Positions 16,788 to 25,955 of a stretch of 64,000 bases of DNA are shown here, piece by piece; the first letter of the stretch is position 1, and each line of letters begins with the position of its first letter. This DNA comes from Priestia taiwanensis (lineage in GTDB: Bacteria; Bacillota; Bacilli; Bacillales; Bacillaceae_G). The stretch covers positions 1,069,160 through 1,133,159 of the forward strand of contig NZ_BMFK01000001.1 of assembly GCF_014638355.1 (NCBI RefSeq). Reading direction: 5' to 3'. The notes below the pieces were generated by a model. The model searched no databases. It was given only the letters and a program-made list of their open reading frames with translations, and had not been told where the DNA came from. The position numbers were made by a program, and so were the translations under genes.

Positions 16788-17861
16788 TTATCTAGAAGCA
16801 ATATTCTCCATTTCATCTAGTAATATACGTAGTGCATCGCCCTCTTCTTGGCATTTCATTGCTTCGATTATCTTTTCTTTATCTCTAGTTACTTGCTCCA
16901 AAAGTTGAATAAATGTTTCTTGATTCAACCTTTCTTCCTCTAACATACTTGCATATCCTTTCGCTTCAAACGACCTCCCATTTAATAGTTGGTCCCCACG
17001 ACTTTGCTTTTTACTTAATGGAATAATCAACATCGGAATACGAAGTGCTAAAAATTCAAAAATAGCGTTCGATCCACCTCTTGTTATCACTATCTCGGTA
17101 GCTGCTAATATATGCGAAAGCTCTTCGTGAATATATTCATATTGCTTATATCCTGGAATATTCGAAAGAGAATCCGAAACATTTCCTTTTCCACATAAAT
17201 GAACGATTTGATACTTTTTCAACAAGCTTGGTAACGCCTCTCTAATCGTTTCGTTCATTATTTTAGAACCTAAACTCCCTCCCATTATCGTTAATACAGG
17301 CAGCCCATGATGAAACCCTAAAAAATCTAAACCAACTTTCTTTGAACCAGTTAATATCTCTCTCCTAATTGGAGAACCAATAACTCTAGTCTTATTCGCC
17401 GGAAAATGCTTTTTTGCCTCTTCAAAAGATGTATACACCTTTGTCGCAAAACTTTTCGATATTCTATTTGCCAATCCAGGCGTATAGTCACTTTCATGAA
17501 TGATGATAGGAATGTCCAAGCTTCTAGCTGCTATAATTACTGGTACAGAGACAAATCCTCCTTTTGAAAACACAGCGCACGGTTTAATTTTTTTCAATAT
17601 ACTCCTTGCCTCTAAACACCCTTTCATCACTCGAAAACTATCGATTATATTTTCAACATCAATATAGCGTCTTAGCTTACCACTCGATATACCATAATAA
17701 GATATGTTCAATTTTTCAATTAACTCTTTTTCAATACCAGTTTTAGAACCTATATAATATATCTGCCACTCTTCTTGATTCATCTCATTTATGATAGCAA
17801 TATTTGGAGTCACATGCCCAGCTGAACCTCCACCTGTAAACACAATACGTTTCCTTTCCAT
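16788..17861 (-). CDS. MurG-type UDP-GlcNAc transferase, second copy
   Basis: 357 residues. It has the N-terminal GGGSAGHVTPNIAI loop and C-terminal ITRGGSNAIFEFLALRIPMLIIPLS with the sugar-nucleotide-binding motif of MurG, which makes lipid II at the inner face of the membrane. The gene is alone, far from any division-cell-wall cluster, and interrupts the yneK-ccdC neighbourhood. B. cereus-group genomes carry such stand-alone murG paralogues next to the essential one. Whether it has the canonical acceptor is not visible. It has its own ribosome binding site (GGAAGGAG). Confidence 0.88.
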   Translation of the reverse strand: MERKRIVFTGGGSAGHVTPNIAIINEMNQEEWQIYYIGSKTGIEKELIEKLNISYYGISSGKLRRYIDVENIIDSFRVMKGCLEARSILKKIKPCAVFSKGGFVSVPVIIAARSLDIPIIIHESDYTPGLANRISKSFATKVYTSFEEAKKHFPANKTRVIGSPIRREILTGSKKVGLDFLGFHHGLPVLTIMGGSLGSKIMNETIREALPSLLKKYQIVHLCGKGNVSDSLSNIPGYKQYEYIHEELSHILAATEIVITRGGSNAIFEFLALRIPMLIIPLSKKQSRGDQLLNGRSFEAKGYASMLEEERLNQETFIQLLEQVTRDKEKIIEAMKCQEEGDALRILLDEMENIASR

Positions 17862-17882
17862 CTAACAAACTCCTTCCCTTAA

Positions 17883-17928
17883 TAAAAATGCCCTAAAATT
17901 GATAGATACATCTAACAACCTTAGGGCA
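17883..17928 (-). terminator. Terminator of the ccdA-ccdC transcript
   Basis: On the minus strand TGCCCTAA and TTAGGGCA form the stem, followed by TTTTTATT; the loop is long and can pair internally. Confidence 0.65.
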
Positions 17929-17973
17929 ACATATGATTTTTCAAATCATCAAAAGATATTTATTTCCTAATTG

Positions 17974-18438
17974 CTAAGCCTCAAGCAATTTTCTCTCCAT
18001 CTTCTTATAAGAGAAGTACATTGCAATACGCCAACATACAATCATTGAGAAGGCAAGCAAGAAGAACATTCCACTTAATTGACCATAATCAATTGTACTA
18101 CTTAAATAAGACTTAATTGCGATACGCAATGCTAACAGTCCAAAAATAATAATAACAAACGCTTTCGAACGTTGTAAGTAAATCTCCGTACCACGAATTT
18201 CAAATTTCGATGTCATAATTAAGAAAATCGAAAAGAACATCCCAACAAGAACTGCCTCTAGCATCTCCATAGGTGTGATACGAAATATTGGTATAATATA
18301 CATACATGCCCCCGTACTCATGAAAAACGGAGGAAGAATAATTTTCTTTGCCGTGACAGGTTTCGCTGCTTCCTTCATACGATACACATTCCAGAAAATA
18401 GCCATCCCTAATGCCACAATAATACCAGCAGTCGCCAT
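17974..18438 (-). CDS. ccdC: CcdC protein (YneJ-like)
   Basis: 154 residues with five hydrophobic segments (about 3-18, 33-52, 58-74, 88-105, 122-142). The pattern, length and position directly after ccdA match B. subtilis CcdC, a membrane protein of the cytochrome c maturation locus. CcdC is not essential for cytochrome c synthesis in B. subtilis and its role is unclear. GAAGGGG is close to the ATG. It follows ccdA by 88 bases on the same strand, so the two are probably one operon. Confidence 0.8.
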   Translation of the reverse strand: MATAGIIVALGMAIFWNVYRMKEAAKPVTAKKIILPPFFMSTGACMYIIPIFRITPMEMLEAVLVGMFFSIFLIMTSKFEIRGTEIYLQRSKAFVIIIFGLLALRIAIKSYLSSTIDYGQLSGMFFLLAFSMIVCWRIAMYFSYKKMERKLLEA

Positions 18439-18526
18439 ACCCCTTCATTCCTTTTCTATCAATATTCTATATTCTTCCTTGCACTATACAAAAATAGTAG
18501 ATAATTCACAACTACTCGATTTCTCA

Positions 18527-19234
18527 TTAGAAGCCCTTAAATCCTCCAAATAAGTCCATCATATAAATCGTAATTTGTGTCATCCAATCAAAATACAAGA
18601 GTATCCCCATTGCAATCATTAAGTAGCCTCCTACTTTCATAAAGCGCGTACTAAATTTGCGAATGAATGATAACTTCGTAATGAAAAATGACAAAATAAA
18701 GAACGGAATAGAAAATCCTAATACATATGCGATCATATATAACATCCCAGCTTCAGGATTTGTTGCAGATAACCCAAGAACCCCTACTAAAATTGGACCT
18801 GTACAAGGTGTCCATCCCGCTGCAAATGCAATCCCAATAAAGAAAGTTCCTATGTAACCAGACGGTCTATTTTTAAAAGATACTTTGTGGCTTTTCATTA
18901 AAAATGCTGGTTTCCACACCCCTAATAAAATCAAGCCAAAAACAGCAATAAGAATCGCACCCATTTGTCTAATCAAATCTTGATATGTAGCGAATATATC
19001 CGCAATAATAGAGGTTGTAAACCCAAGCGCAATAAAAATAACAGAGAAACCTAATAAGAAAAATGTTGTATGCAAGATACTTCTTTTTCGTAGCATTCCC
19101 TTCTCTTCTTGCAAATCTGATAACGACATCCCCGTAATATATGATAAAAATGCAGGATACACAGGCAAGCAACATGGTGAGATAAACGATAGAATCCCTG
19201 CTCCAAACGCCATAAATATACTTAAATCACTCAT
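18527..19234 (-). CDS. ccdA: Cytochrome c biogenesis protein CcdA
   Basis: 235 residues, six membrane segments. The two redox-active cysteine sites are visible: SPCCLPVYP near residue 20 and GWTPCTGP near 136. CcdA carries reducing equivalents from cytoplasmic thioredoxin across the membrane for cytochrome c maturation and for endospore cortex synthesis. Gene order ynzD-ccdA-ccdC is conserved with B. subtilis, except that the ccd genes here point away from ynzD. Confidence 0.92.
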   Translation of the reverse strand: MSDLSIFMAFGAGILSFISPCCLPVYPAFLSYITGMSLSDLQEEKGMLRKRSILHTTFFLLGFSVIFIALGFTTSIIADIFATYQDLIRQMGAILIAVFGLILLGVWKPAFLMKSHKVSFKNRPSGYIGTFFIGIAFAAGWTPCTGPILVGVLGLSATNPEAGMLYMIAYVLGFSIPFFILSFFITKLSFIRKFSTRFMKVGGYLMIAMGILLYFDWMTQITIYMMDLFGGFKGF

Positions 19235-19428
19235 AAAATCCCCCTAACTACCTTTCTGTTCTCTATTCTACCAAATTCTCGCTATAATCACCTACCATTA
19301 TGCTACGAAAATACATAAAACTTTCTGTTCACATAATTGTACATCTTTATGCATAAATACATTTGAAATTCGTTGTCATTTTTTGTATACTCTAATTACA
19401 ATATTTTCAAAAGAGGTGATCTATTTAT

Positions 19429-19611
19429 ATGGCAAATGCTAATATCTCATTATTAATAGAAGAAAAGCGAAAAGAACTTACCTCTATTGTGAAGTCAAAT
19501 GGATTAAGTGCAAAATCGACCATTATTTGTAGTCGTCAACTAGATGATCTCTTAAATATTTACTTTAAACAACAGCAAGCACTTTTATCGAAAAAGAAAC
19601 ACGCTAACTAA
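19429..19611 (+). CDS. Spo0E-family aspartyl-phosphate phosphatase (YnzD-like)
   Basis: 60 residues, a two-helix hairpin. The second helix contains the Spo0E signature SRQLDDLLNIYF. These proteins dephosphorylate Spo0A and restrain entry into sporulation. The position between ccdA and the yneF side corresponds to ynzD in B. subtilis. AGAGGTGAT lies 8 bases before the ATG. It has its own terminator and is therefore monocistronic. Confidence 0.85.
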   Translation: MANANISLLIEEKRKELTSIVKSNGLSAKSTIICSRQLDDLLNIYFKQQQALLSKKKHAN

Positions 19612-19636
19612 TGAAAGAATGAATATTCATGCATAG

Positions 19637-19677
19637 CCCCGCAGCAATTCCATATTTGGAATGCTGCGGGGTTTTTT
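19637..19677 (+). terminator. Strong terminator after the spo0E-family gene
   Basis: CCCCGCAGCAATTCCA pairs with TGGAATGCTGCGGGG with one bulge, then TTTTTT. Confidence 0.9.
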
Positions 19678-19743
19678 ATATGGATACACACACATTTGTC
19701 AAAAAACATCGATTTCTTTATTGATAACATTGAACCTAACCTA

Positions 19744-19776
19744 TTGTTATCGCATATATAATAGTGTATGATACAC
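19744..19776 (+). promoter_or_regulatory. PadR promoter with palindromic operator
   Basis: TTGTTA (19744-19749) and TATGAT (19767-19772) with a 17-base spacer. The -10 box is embedded in the perfect palindrome GTGTATGATACAC (19764-19776), a likely site for the PadR protein encoded next. Confidence 0.5.
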
Positions 19777-19813
19777 AGTATAGTGAGACACACATATATG
19801 AAGGAGATACAAT

Positions 19814-20173
19814 ATGAACTCTGTACATGAATACATGGATAAGTCCATGCAAGAACTTCGCCGAGGGACTATTACAATTGGTGTCCTTAGCCAACTTTCC
19901 ACACCACAGTACGGATACTCCCTTGTCACAATACTGAAAGAAAAGGGATTTGATGTAGAACCTGGTACACTCTATCCCCTCCTACGCCGACTAGAAAAAC
20001 AAGGATTACTAGAAAGTCACTGGGATACGAATGAAACAAGACCACGTAAGTATTATTTGCTAAGTGAAAATGGAAATGAAGCATTTCACTTATTACGAAC
20101 AGAGTGGCAACATATCGTCACCAATATGGATTATTTATTAAATGGAGGAGATGACAAGAATGGAAATGATTAA
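19814..20173 (+). CDS. PadR family transcriptional regulator
   Basis: 119 residues. The winged helix is characteristic: RRGTITIGVLSQL, YGYSLVTILKEKGFDVEPGT and LYPLLRRLEKQGLLES, then the PRKYYLLSENG wing. The C-terminal helix is short, as in the class that controls a linked membrane protein. The stop overlaps the start of the following membrane gene, so the two are translationally coupled. PadR/HAAS pairs are common in Firmicutes. Confidence 0.9.
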   Translation: MNSVHEYMDKSMQELRRGTITIGVLSQLSTPQYGYSLVTILKEKGFDVEPGTLYPLLRRLEKQGLLESHWDTNETRPRKYYLLSENGNEAFHLLRTEWQHIVTNMDYLLNGGDDKNGND

Positions 20174-21170
20174 TCGCTATATTCATGCAGTAACCGAGAA
20201 ACTTGCTCCGTCACAACAAGAGGATATTGCAAAAGAATTACGAAGTCTTATTCAAGACTTGTTAGATGAACGTGTATTAGACAAGGAATTTACAACAAAG
20301 GATGTAGAAGAAGTATTGTTAGAATTAGGAGATCCAAGTACATTAGCTGATAGTTATCGTGATGCAAAAAAATCCCTCATTGGTCCTTCCTTGTTTGATT
20401 CTTATATATCCGTTCTCAAAATCGTCTTAATTGTAACAGCCGTATCTGTTGGTGTTTCCTTCATCGTCCAAAGCATTATGGAACCTACAACGATTTTAGG
20501 TCACTTCACTGATTCAATCGTGTCATTAACAGTTGGGCTTCCTTTATCATTCGGATGGGTTACACTTGTATTTGCGATAATGGAATACTACGGAGCGGGA
20601 AAAAACGCTTCAACTAGCATCTCATGGAAACCATCAGATTTACCGGCTATACCAGACCCTAAAGGAAATATCAAACAAACCGGCCCTATTATCGCAATTA
20701 TTTTCTATATCATTGTATTAGGTCTTGTAGTAAGTACACATTTTGTTAATCTTTTTGGTATTCATAGAGTGAATGAAGGAGCTATGGTTGTTCCATTCTT
20801 GAATGCAGAAACATTCTCATCATATTCACTATTCATTGTGTTCCTCTTTGGGATTGCAATTGTCAAAGAACTATTTAAATTAGCATTTGGAAAATGGACG
20901 CTTAGTCTAGTCATTCTTAATACATGTATCAATGCTGTCTCATTTGTTTGCATTCTTTACTTAATTACAAGTGCAACATTTTGGAATCCTGATTTCATGA
21001 CGCAACTTACAGAAACCGGAATTGTAACAGTTGGTACAGAAGGATTTGAAAAGGCCACAAAAATTTGGGAAAGTGTGACATACTGGCTAACAATCATTTT
21101 AGTTGTTTCTTACCTATGGGACACGATAGAAGGATATATCCACTATTACAAATCAAAGAAAAATTCTTAA
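20160..21170 (+). CDS. HAAS-domain membrane protein
   Basis: 336 residues. The N terminus (about 1-75: MEMINRYIHAVTEKLAPSQQEDIAKELRSLIQ cut here to its opening) is a helical HAAS/DUF1700-type signalling domain with the LGDPSTLADSYRD end; it is followed by about six membrane segments with a long loop between the second and third. ATG 20160 is preferred because GGAGG at 20144-20148 is 11 bases away; ATG 20151 abuts it. Such proteins sense envelope conditions with their PadR partner, but the signal is unknown. Confidence 0.75.
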   Translation: MEMINRYIHAVTEKLAPSQQEDIAKELRSLIQDLLDERVLDKEFTTKDVEEVLLELGDPSTLADSYRDAKKSLIGPSLFDSYISVLKIVLIVTAVSVGVSFIVQSIMEPTTILGHFTDSIVSLTVGLPLSFGWVTLVFAIMEYYGAGKNASTSISWKPSDLPAIPDPKGNIKQTGPIIAIIFYIIVLGLVVSTHFVNLFGIHRVNEGAMVVPFLNAETFSSYSLFIVFLFGIAIVKELFKLAFGKWTLSLVILNTCINAVSFVCILYLITSATFWNPDFMTQLTETGIVTVGTEGFEKATKIWESVTYWLTIILVVSYLWDTIEGYIHYYKSKKNS

Positions 21171-21174
21171 CAAA

Positions 21175-21210
21175 AAAGGCATTTCGTTTTCTTATGAACG
21201 AAATGCCTTT
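21175..21210. terminator. Bidirectional terminator
   Basis: AAAGGCATTTCGTT (21175-21188) pairs with AACGAAATGCCTTT (21197-21210), separating the HAAS gene from the convergent ABC exporter. Confidence 0.85.
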
Positions 21211-21220
21211 CTCTTATTCT

Positions 21221-22999
21221 CTACACCGTTTGTTGAAGTGCTTTTTTATTTTGAAGTAAATACATATTATAGTATAAGCCCTTTTGTTGAAGAAGCTCCT
21301 GATGCCTACCATGTTCTACAACTTCACCGCTATGCAAGACAATAATTTGATCCGCATCTTGAATTGTTGACAGCCTATGGGCGATTGCAATTGTCGTACG
21401 CCCCTCTCTCATCTTCTCTAACGCTTCTTGAATTAATTCCTCTGTTTCTGTATCAATATTCGCTGTCGCTTCGTCTAGTACCAATACTTTCGGATTTGCC
21501 GCAATTGTTCTGGCAAATGTTAACAGTTGACGTTGACCACTTGAGAGTGTTGCTCCTCGCTCAACTAACTCTGTATCGTATTTATCTGGTAACTTCTCAA
21601 TAAACGTATGCGCTTGAACAAACTCCGCCGCTTTCTTAATCGTATCTTCTGGAATACTTTCATTATGCAACGAAATATTGTGTTTCACTGTTCCAGCAAA
21701 AATAAAGGCATCTTGTAGCACTAAGCCTAACTTTTGACGAATTTCTTTCTCATCAAATGTCTCTAACGGCTCCCCATCAAGTAAGATTTGACCACTTTGT
21801 GGCGTATAGAAACGAAGTAACAAGTTCATAATCGTACTTTTTCCGCTACCAGTATGGCCAACGAACGCGATTGTTTCGCCTGCTCGAACTTTAAAGGAAA
21901 TATCCTTTAATACATCTCGCTTCCCATCATATGAGAACGTAACATTTCGGAATTCAATTTCTCCTTGTGAAATAACAGGATGCTCATTCCCTACTTTCAC
22001 AGGCGAAATATTTTCCTCATCCATTAAATCAAACACACGTGATGAAGATACAAGTGCCTGTTGAAATAACGCTAACTTCATCATAATCTCATTTAACGGA
22101 GCAAAGAAGCGATCTAAATAGCTAATGAATGCATAAAGTACCCCGATCTCAACAGGACTATTTAATGCATCCATACCGAAGGAACCGATAATAAAAACAA
22201 GTGCCACAACACGAACAACATCATTTGCAGGTCGAAGTAACAAGGCATCCAAACGAATGTTACGCATATTGGCTTGGAAATGCGATTTATTTGTCTCCTC
22301 AAATTCTTTGCGTAGTCGTTTCTCTTGTCTAAATACTTGAATAATTGCCATTCCCTGAATAGATTCATTTAATTTCGCATTTAATGTACTTAATAACGTC
22401 CTAGATCGATGGAAATAAGCTGAACTTCGCTTTCGGTACTCTTTCATAATAAGGAAAATAACCGGAATAATAAACAAGCAAAATAACGCTAATTTCGCAT
22501 TTAATAAGAACATCGCAACAAGAATTCCAATTAATGCAACACCATGATGAAGAAATGTCGCTAGCACACTCACATAGAACTCTTTAATTGCTTCTGTATC
22601 GTTTGTAATTCTAGATACGATACTACCAATTGGCGTCTTGTCAAAGAAAGACAATGATAACCGCTGTACACGCTCATATACACTTACACGTATTTCTTGT
22701 ACAATCTTAAAGGCAATTCTTTGAAAAACAAGCACTTGAAAATAAGAAAAAATTACTTTCAAGCAAAGCACGCCAAAGTAGATCCCCACTAGCATGATAA
22801 GTTTATTTTGTTCAAAGTTTTGCGGTACTAAATAGTCATCGATAAATATTTTAACAATGATTGGGCTAAGCATTTCTGCAACTGTTGCTGCAATTAATAG
22901 AAGGAATGCAACAGAAAATAATTTTTTATGTGGTTTCGTAAAAGAAAGAAGGCGTTTTAAGTCTTTCCCTTGTCTACTCGTGTCATTTTCATTCACCAT
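21221..22999 (-). CDS. bmrD: ABC exporter half-transporter with canonical Walker B (BmrD/YheH-like)
   Basis: 592 residues. The membrane domain (six helices, to about 320) is followed by an ATPase domain: Walker A GHTGSGKST, Q loop LVLQDAF, a non-canonical signature LSSGQRQ, and Walker B VLVLDEAT with the catalytic Glu. Its start is one base after the stop of the partner gene. With that partner it should form a heterodimeric multidrug exporter like B. subtilis BmrCD (YheIH): this subunit supplies the working Walker A/B site and the partner supplies the proper LSGGQ. The bmr names rest on this pairing and should be checked. Confidence 0.85.
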   Translation of the reverse strand: MVNENDTSRQGKDLKRLLSFTKPHKKLFSVAFLLLIAATVAEMLSPIIVKIFIDDYLVPQNFEQNKLIMLVGIYFGVLCLKVIFSYFQVLVFQRIAFKIVQEIRVSVYERVQRLSLSFFDKTPIGSIVSRITNDTEAIKEFYVSVLATFLHHGVALIGILVAMFLLNAKLALFCLFIIPVIFLIMKEYRKRSSAYFHRSRTLLSTLNAKLNESIQGMAIIQVFRQEKRLRKEFEETNKSHFQANMRNIRLDALLLRPANDVVRVVALVFIIGSFGMDALNSPVEIGVLYAFISYLDRFFAPLNEIMMKLALFQQALVSSSRVFDLMDEENISPVKVGNEHPVISQGEIEFRNVTFSYDGKRDVLKDISFKVRAGETIAFVGHTGSGKSTIMNLLLRFYTPQSGQILLDGEPLETFDEKEIRQKLGLVLQDAFIFAGTVKHNISLHNESIPEDTIKKAAEFVQAHTFIEKLPDKYDTELVERGATLSSGQRQLLTFARTIAANPKVLVLDEATANIDTETEELIQEALEKMREGRTTIAIAHRLSTIQDADQIIVLHSGEVVEHGRHQELLQQKGLYYNMYLLQNKKALQQTV

Positions 23000-23000
23000 C

Positions 23001-24749
23001 TTATTTTCCCCCTTTCTCTACAATATCCTCAAGTAGCTGGCTTTCATACATCTCTTTATACCAACCATCTTGCTTCATCAATTCAACATGTACACCTCGC
23101 TGTGCAATGAAACCATCCTCTAATACAAGAATAAGCTCCGCATGCGAAATAGCACTTAAACGATGCGACGTAATCATCGTTGTCTTTCCTTGACGCTCTT
23201 TTTTCATCGCGTGCAAAATACTTTCTTCCGTCTTTGCATCTACGGCGGATAAACAATCATCTAAAATTAAAATATCAGGATCTGTTAGAATAGCACGTGC
23301 AATCGAAATACGTTGCTTTTGTCCACCCGAAAGAGATACTCCACGCTCTCCAACAACTGTCTCGTATCCATCTGGAAACTGCAAAATATCTTCATGGATG
23401 TTCGCGATTTTCGCTGCCTCAATAATTTCTTCGTATGAAGAACCTGGCTTACCGAAGGCAATATTATCTGCAATTGTTGTAGAAAATAAGAAATTTTCTT
23501 GTGGAACATACCCAATTTTCTCACGTAGTGCTTTCAATGTAACATCTTTAATGTTCGTATGGTGAATGGAAATATCTCCATTGTAATGGTCGAACTCTCT
23601 GAATAATAATTTAAGCAATGTTGTTTTACCAGCACCTGTCTTACCAACTATTCCAATCGTTTCTCCCTCTCCTAATACGAACTGAATATCACGTAAATCA
23701 ACTTTCTTGCCGTCATACGAGAATGATGACAGATTATATGCTATGTCCCCCGAATCTAATTCTGTCTTTGCACCCTCTCTATCTACTACATCTGATTTGA
23801 CTGCTAGTAAACTACGAACACGATCATAAGAGGCTCTTCCACGTTGCATAATGTTAAATAACCATCCAAACGCTAACATAGGCCACGTCAATATTCCTAA
23901 ATATGTTGTAAAAGTAATTAATTCCCCAATCGTTAACTGCTCTGTTAGTACTAAATGTGAACCGTAAGATAATGCAATTATGTATGATAAGCCTACCATA
24001 AAGAAAATCGTCGGATTAAAGAGTGCATCAATTTTTGCTACTCTCATATTTTTATGTACTACTTCCATAGATGTGTTATTAAATTGCTGAATATCTTGTT
24101 CTTCTTGTCCGAATGACTTAATAACTTTAACACCTGACATGCTTTCTTGTACATTATCATTTAAGGAAGAAAAAGCTTCTTGTGCAAGATGGAATCGTTT
24201 ATGTAGGAGTGTTCCATAATACTTCGTAGCTAACGCCATAATCGGCATTGGAAGCAAGCTAACAACTGTTAATTCCCAACTGATTGTTGTCGCCATTGTA
24301 AGTAACACGAGCGATCCTAATGCAACTAAGTCAACAAGTGTTAAAATACCGGCTCCTGCCGTTTGTTGGACTGCTTGTAAATCATTTGTTGCATGAGCCA
24401 TTAAATCGCCTGTTCGATGTTTCTGGTAGAACGATGGGCTCATCTTCGTAAAGTGTTCGTACAATTCCTTACGAAGTCTCCTAGCAAGGCGCATAGACGC
24501 ACCAAAAATCATAATTCTCCATACGTAACGAAATACATACAACGTTAATGCAATAACAAGTAAGATAGCTAACCATTTCATTAGTGATTCTTGCGTCAAC
24601 GTATTTGTTTGAATTTCATCTACTACTGTGCCAATTACTTTTGGCGGTATAAGTTCTAAAACTGCTACCATGATTAAGAAAAGAACACCGATACCGTATG
24701 CTTTCCGTTCTTCTTTAAAAAACCATGATAAGTCACGTAAGACTTTCAC
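23001..24749 (-). CDS. bmrC: ABC exporter half-transporter with degenerate site (BmrC/YheI-like)
   Basis: 582 residues from a GTG at 24749 preceded by AAGGGGGAAC; upstream in-frame codons have no ribosome binding site. Membrane domain, then ATPase domain: Walker A GKTGAGKTT, signature LSGGQKQR (canonical) and Walker B ILILDDCLSAVD, in which the catalytic Glu is replaced by Asp. This is the reciprocal of the partner encoded next, the classic asymmetry of heterodimeric exporters. In B. subtilis bmrCD is not in this neighbourhood; here the pair sits inside the yneF-ynzD interval. Confidence 0.87.
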   Translation of the reverse strand: MKVLRDLSWFFKEERKAYGIGVLFLIMVAVLELIPPKVIGTVVDEIQTNTLTQESLMKWLAILLVIALTLYVFRYVWRIMIFGASMRLARRLRKELYEHFTKMSPSFYQKHRTGDLMAHATNDLQAVQQTAGAGILTLVDLVALGSLVLLTMATTISWELTVVSLLPMPIMALATKYYGTLLHKRFHLAQEAFSSLNDNVQESMSGVKVIKSFGQEEQDIQQFNNTSMEVVHKNMRVAKIDALFNPTIFFMVGLSYIIALSYGSHLVLTEQLTIGELITFTTYLGILTWPMLAFGWLFNIMQRGRASYDRVRSLLAVKSDVVDREGAKTELDSGDIAYNLSSFSYDGKKVDLRDIQFVLGEGETIGIVGKTGAGKTTLLKLLFREFDHYNGDISIHHTNIKDVTLKALREKIGYVPQENFLFSTTIADNIAFGKPGSSYEEIIEAAKIANIHEDILQFPDGYETVVGERGVSLSGGQKQRISIARAILTDPDILILDDCLSAVDAKTEESILHAMKKERQGKTTMITSHRLSAISHAELILVLEDGFIAQRGVHVELMKQDGWYKEMYESQLLEDIVEKGGK

Positions 24750-24843
24750 GTTTGTTCCCCCTTCTCTCTTTGTTAACAAAGTTAATCTTATCAGAAATCC
24801 TCTCACCGATAAAATAAAATGAATTTTCAAAAAATAAAGACAT

Positions 24844-24872
24844 AAAAAAAGACACTTTTTCAGTGTCTTTTT
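24844..24872 (-). terminator. Terminator between yneF and bmrC
   Basis: AAAAAGACACT and AGTGTCTTTTT form the stem; on the minus strand it ends in TTTTTTT. It lies about 95 bases before bmrC, so it may end the yneF transcript or act as an attenuator for the exporter. Confidence 0.65.
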
Positions 24873-24914
24873 CATGCGATTTCTTTTTATGTAAAAAGAA
24901 GCTCCCTTGCCTCT

Positions 24915-25127
24915 TTATTTCATTTGATTGTTCATCGCTTTCATCATTTGGTTGATTTTCTTTTGAGACGGTTTTTGTCCCATTTGTGCCATCATTACGC
25001 GTAACATTTGTTCGTTAATTGGCGGGTTCTTCTGTAGGTAGCTCATCATTGTTTTACGAGCGATAAAGAATCCAATTGCAATACCAGCTACCGCAGATAG
25101 TACGCCTACTAAAATATACATCCACAT
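24915..25127 (-). CDS. yneF: YneF family protein (UPF0154)
   Basis: 70 residues: an N-terminal membrane helix ([19 protein letters not shown]) followed by a basic, Met- and Gln-rich cytoplasmic part with [22 protein letters not shown], the UPF0154 signature. Function unknown. Its position after sirA and tkt is the same as in B. subtilis. Confidence 0.9.
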   Translation of the reverse strand: MWMYILVGVLSAVAGIAIGFFIARKTMMSYLQKNPPINEQMLRVMMAQMGQKPSQKKINQMMKAMNNQMK

Positions 25128-25213
25128 ACAACTCTTCCTCCTTCATGTTGTCTACATAATAGTGTACTAAATAGTAGCTAGTAAGACAAGAAAATTCCGC
25201 ACTTTTTTTGAAA

Positions 25214-25654
25214 TTACATGGAAATTTTTTGTCTAATTGGGCTGAGCCATCCATAAAATTGTTGAGCGCTGTCAAATGCGAAGAAAGTGGTCAGTTTTTT
25301 CCTTAATTGCTCAAAGAAAACGGTTTCGGCAGTTGCACTTCCCCTCGCTCTTATTTCAATATATCGATCGTGAAAAATAAGCTTTGCTTGTGCTTGTTCA
25401 TAAGGAATACATACGTTGTGCTCATGCTCATCCGCTTTATAGTAGGAACATGTGTGTAACGTTCGCTTAAGATGTTCATGAAGTTGCATACTTGGAATGA
25501 CGTGCGTAACAAAGTCAACTTGCCTCTGTATAATATCTCTTACATACATATTAGAAGTATGTAGTTGATGGAACAATTGGAAGAGCAAGACTTCCTTCCC
25601 AGCATACTCCGTCGCAATTTCTTCCTTTACTAAATATATCATATACGTTCTCAT
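25214..25654 (-). CDS. sirA: Sporulation inhibitor of replication SirA
   Basis: 146 residues. It aligns by eye with B. subtilis SirA (YneE) over its length: a Tyr-rich start with YLVKEEIATEYAGKE, the ETVFFEQLRKK segment and the terminal YGWLSPIRQK. SirA binds DnaA and blocks new rounds of replication once Spo0A is active. AAGGAGGGG lies 6 bases before ATG 25654; a TTG further upstream overlaps that site. The tkt-sirA-yneF order is conserved. Confidence 0.85.
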   Translation of the reverse strand: MRTYMIYLVKEEIATEYAGKEVLLFQLFHQLHTSNMYVRDIIQRQVDFVTHVIPSMQLHEHLKRTLHTCSYYKADEHEHNVCIPYEQAQAKLIFHDRYIEIRARGSATAETVFFEQLRKKLTTFFAFDSAQQFYGWLSPIRQKISM

Positions 25655-25787
25655 CCCTATCCCCTCCTTCAAACAAGCTTTTTTCTCATTATATAAAAAG
25701 AGACATGCAATGCTTGTCTAAGGATGTAGAGGAAATGCAATAATACTGTCGAACGCAATATATTTTTTTATACAAAAAACGACATAC

Positions 25788-25823
25788 CAAAAAGCGCATC
25801 TCTCTATAAAGAAAGATGCGCTT
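25788..25823 (-). terminator. Terminator of tkt
   Basis: AAGCGCATCT and AGATGCGCTT form a 10-bp stem extended inward; on the minus strand CTTTTTGG follows. The next 130 bases hold short nested direct repeats (GGATTCCCCAA at 25853 and 25922, GATTCAATAAA at 25879 and 25911) and no gene. Confidence 0.65.
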
Positions 25824-25955
25824 CTATTTATGTATCCCTTGTGAACGTGAACGGATTCCCCAACCCCAAAATTCTAGAGATTCAATAAAAATAGTAAAAT
25901 AAATAGTGCGGATTCAATAAAGGATTCCCCAATCCTTCACTGAATCATGTATTTC

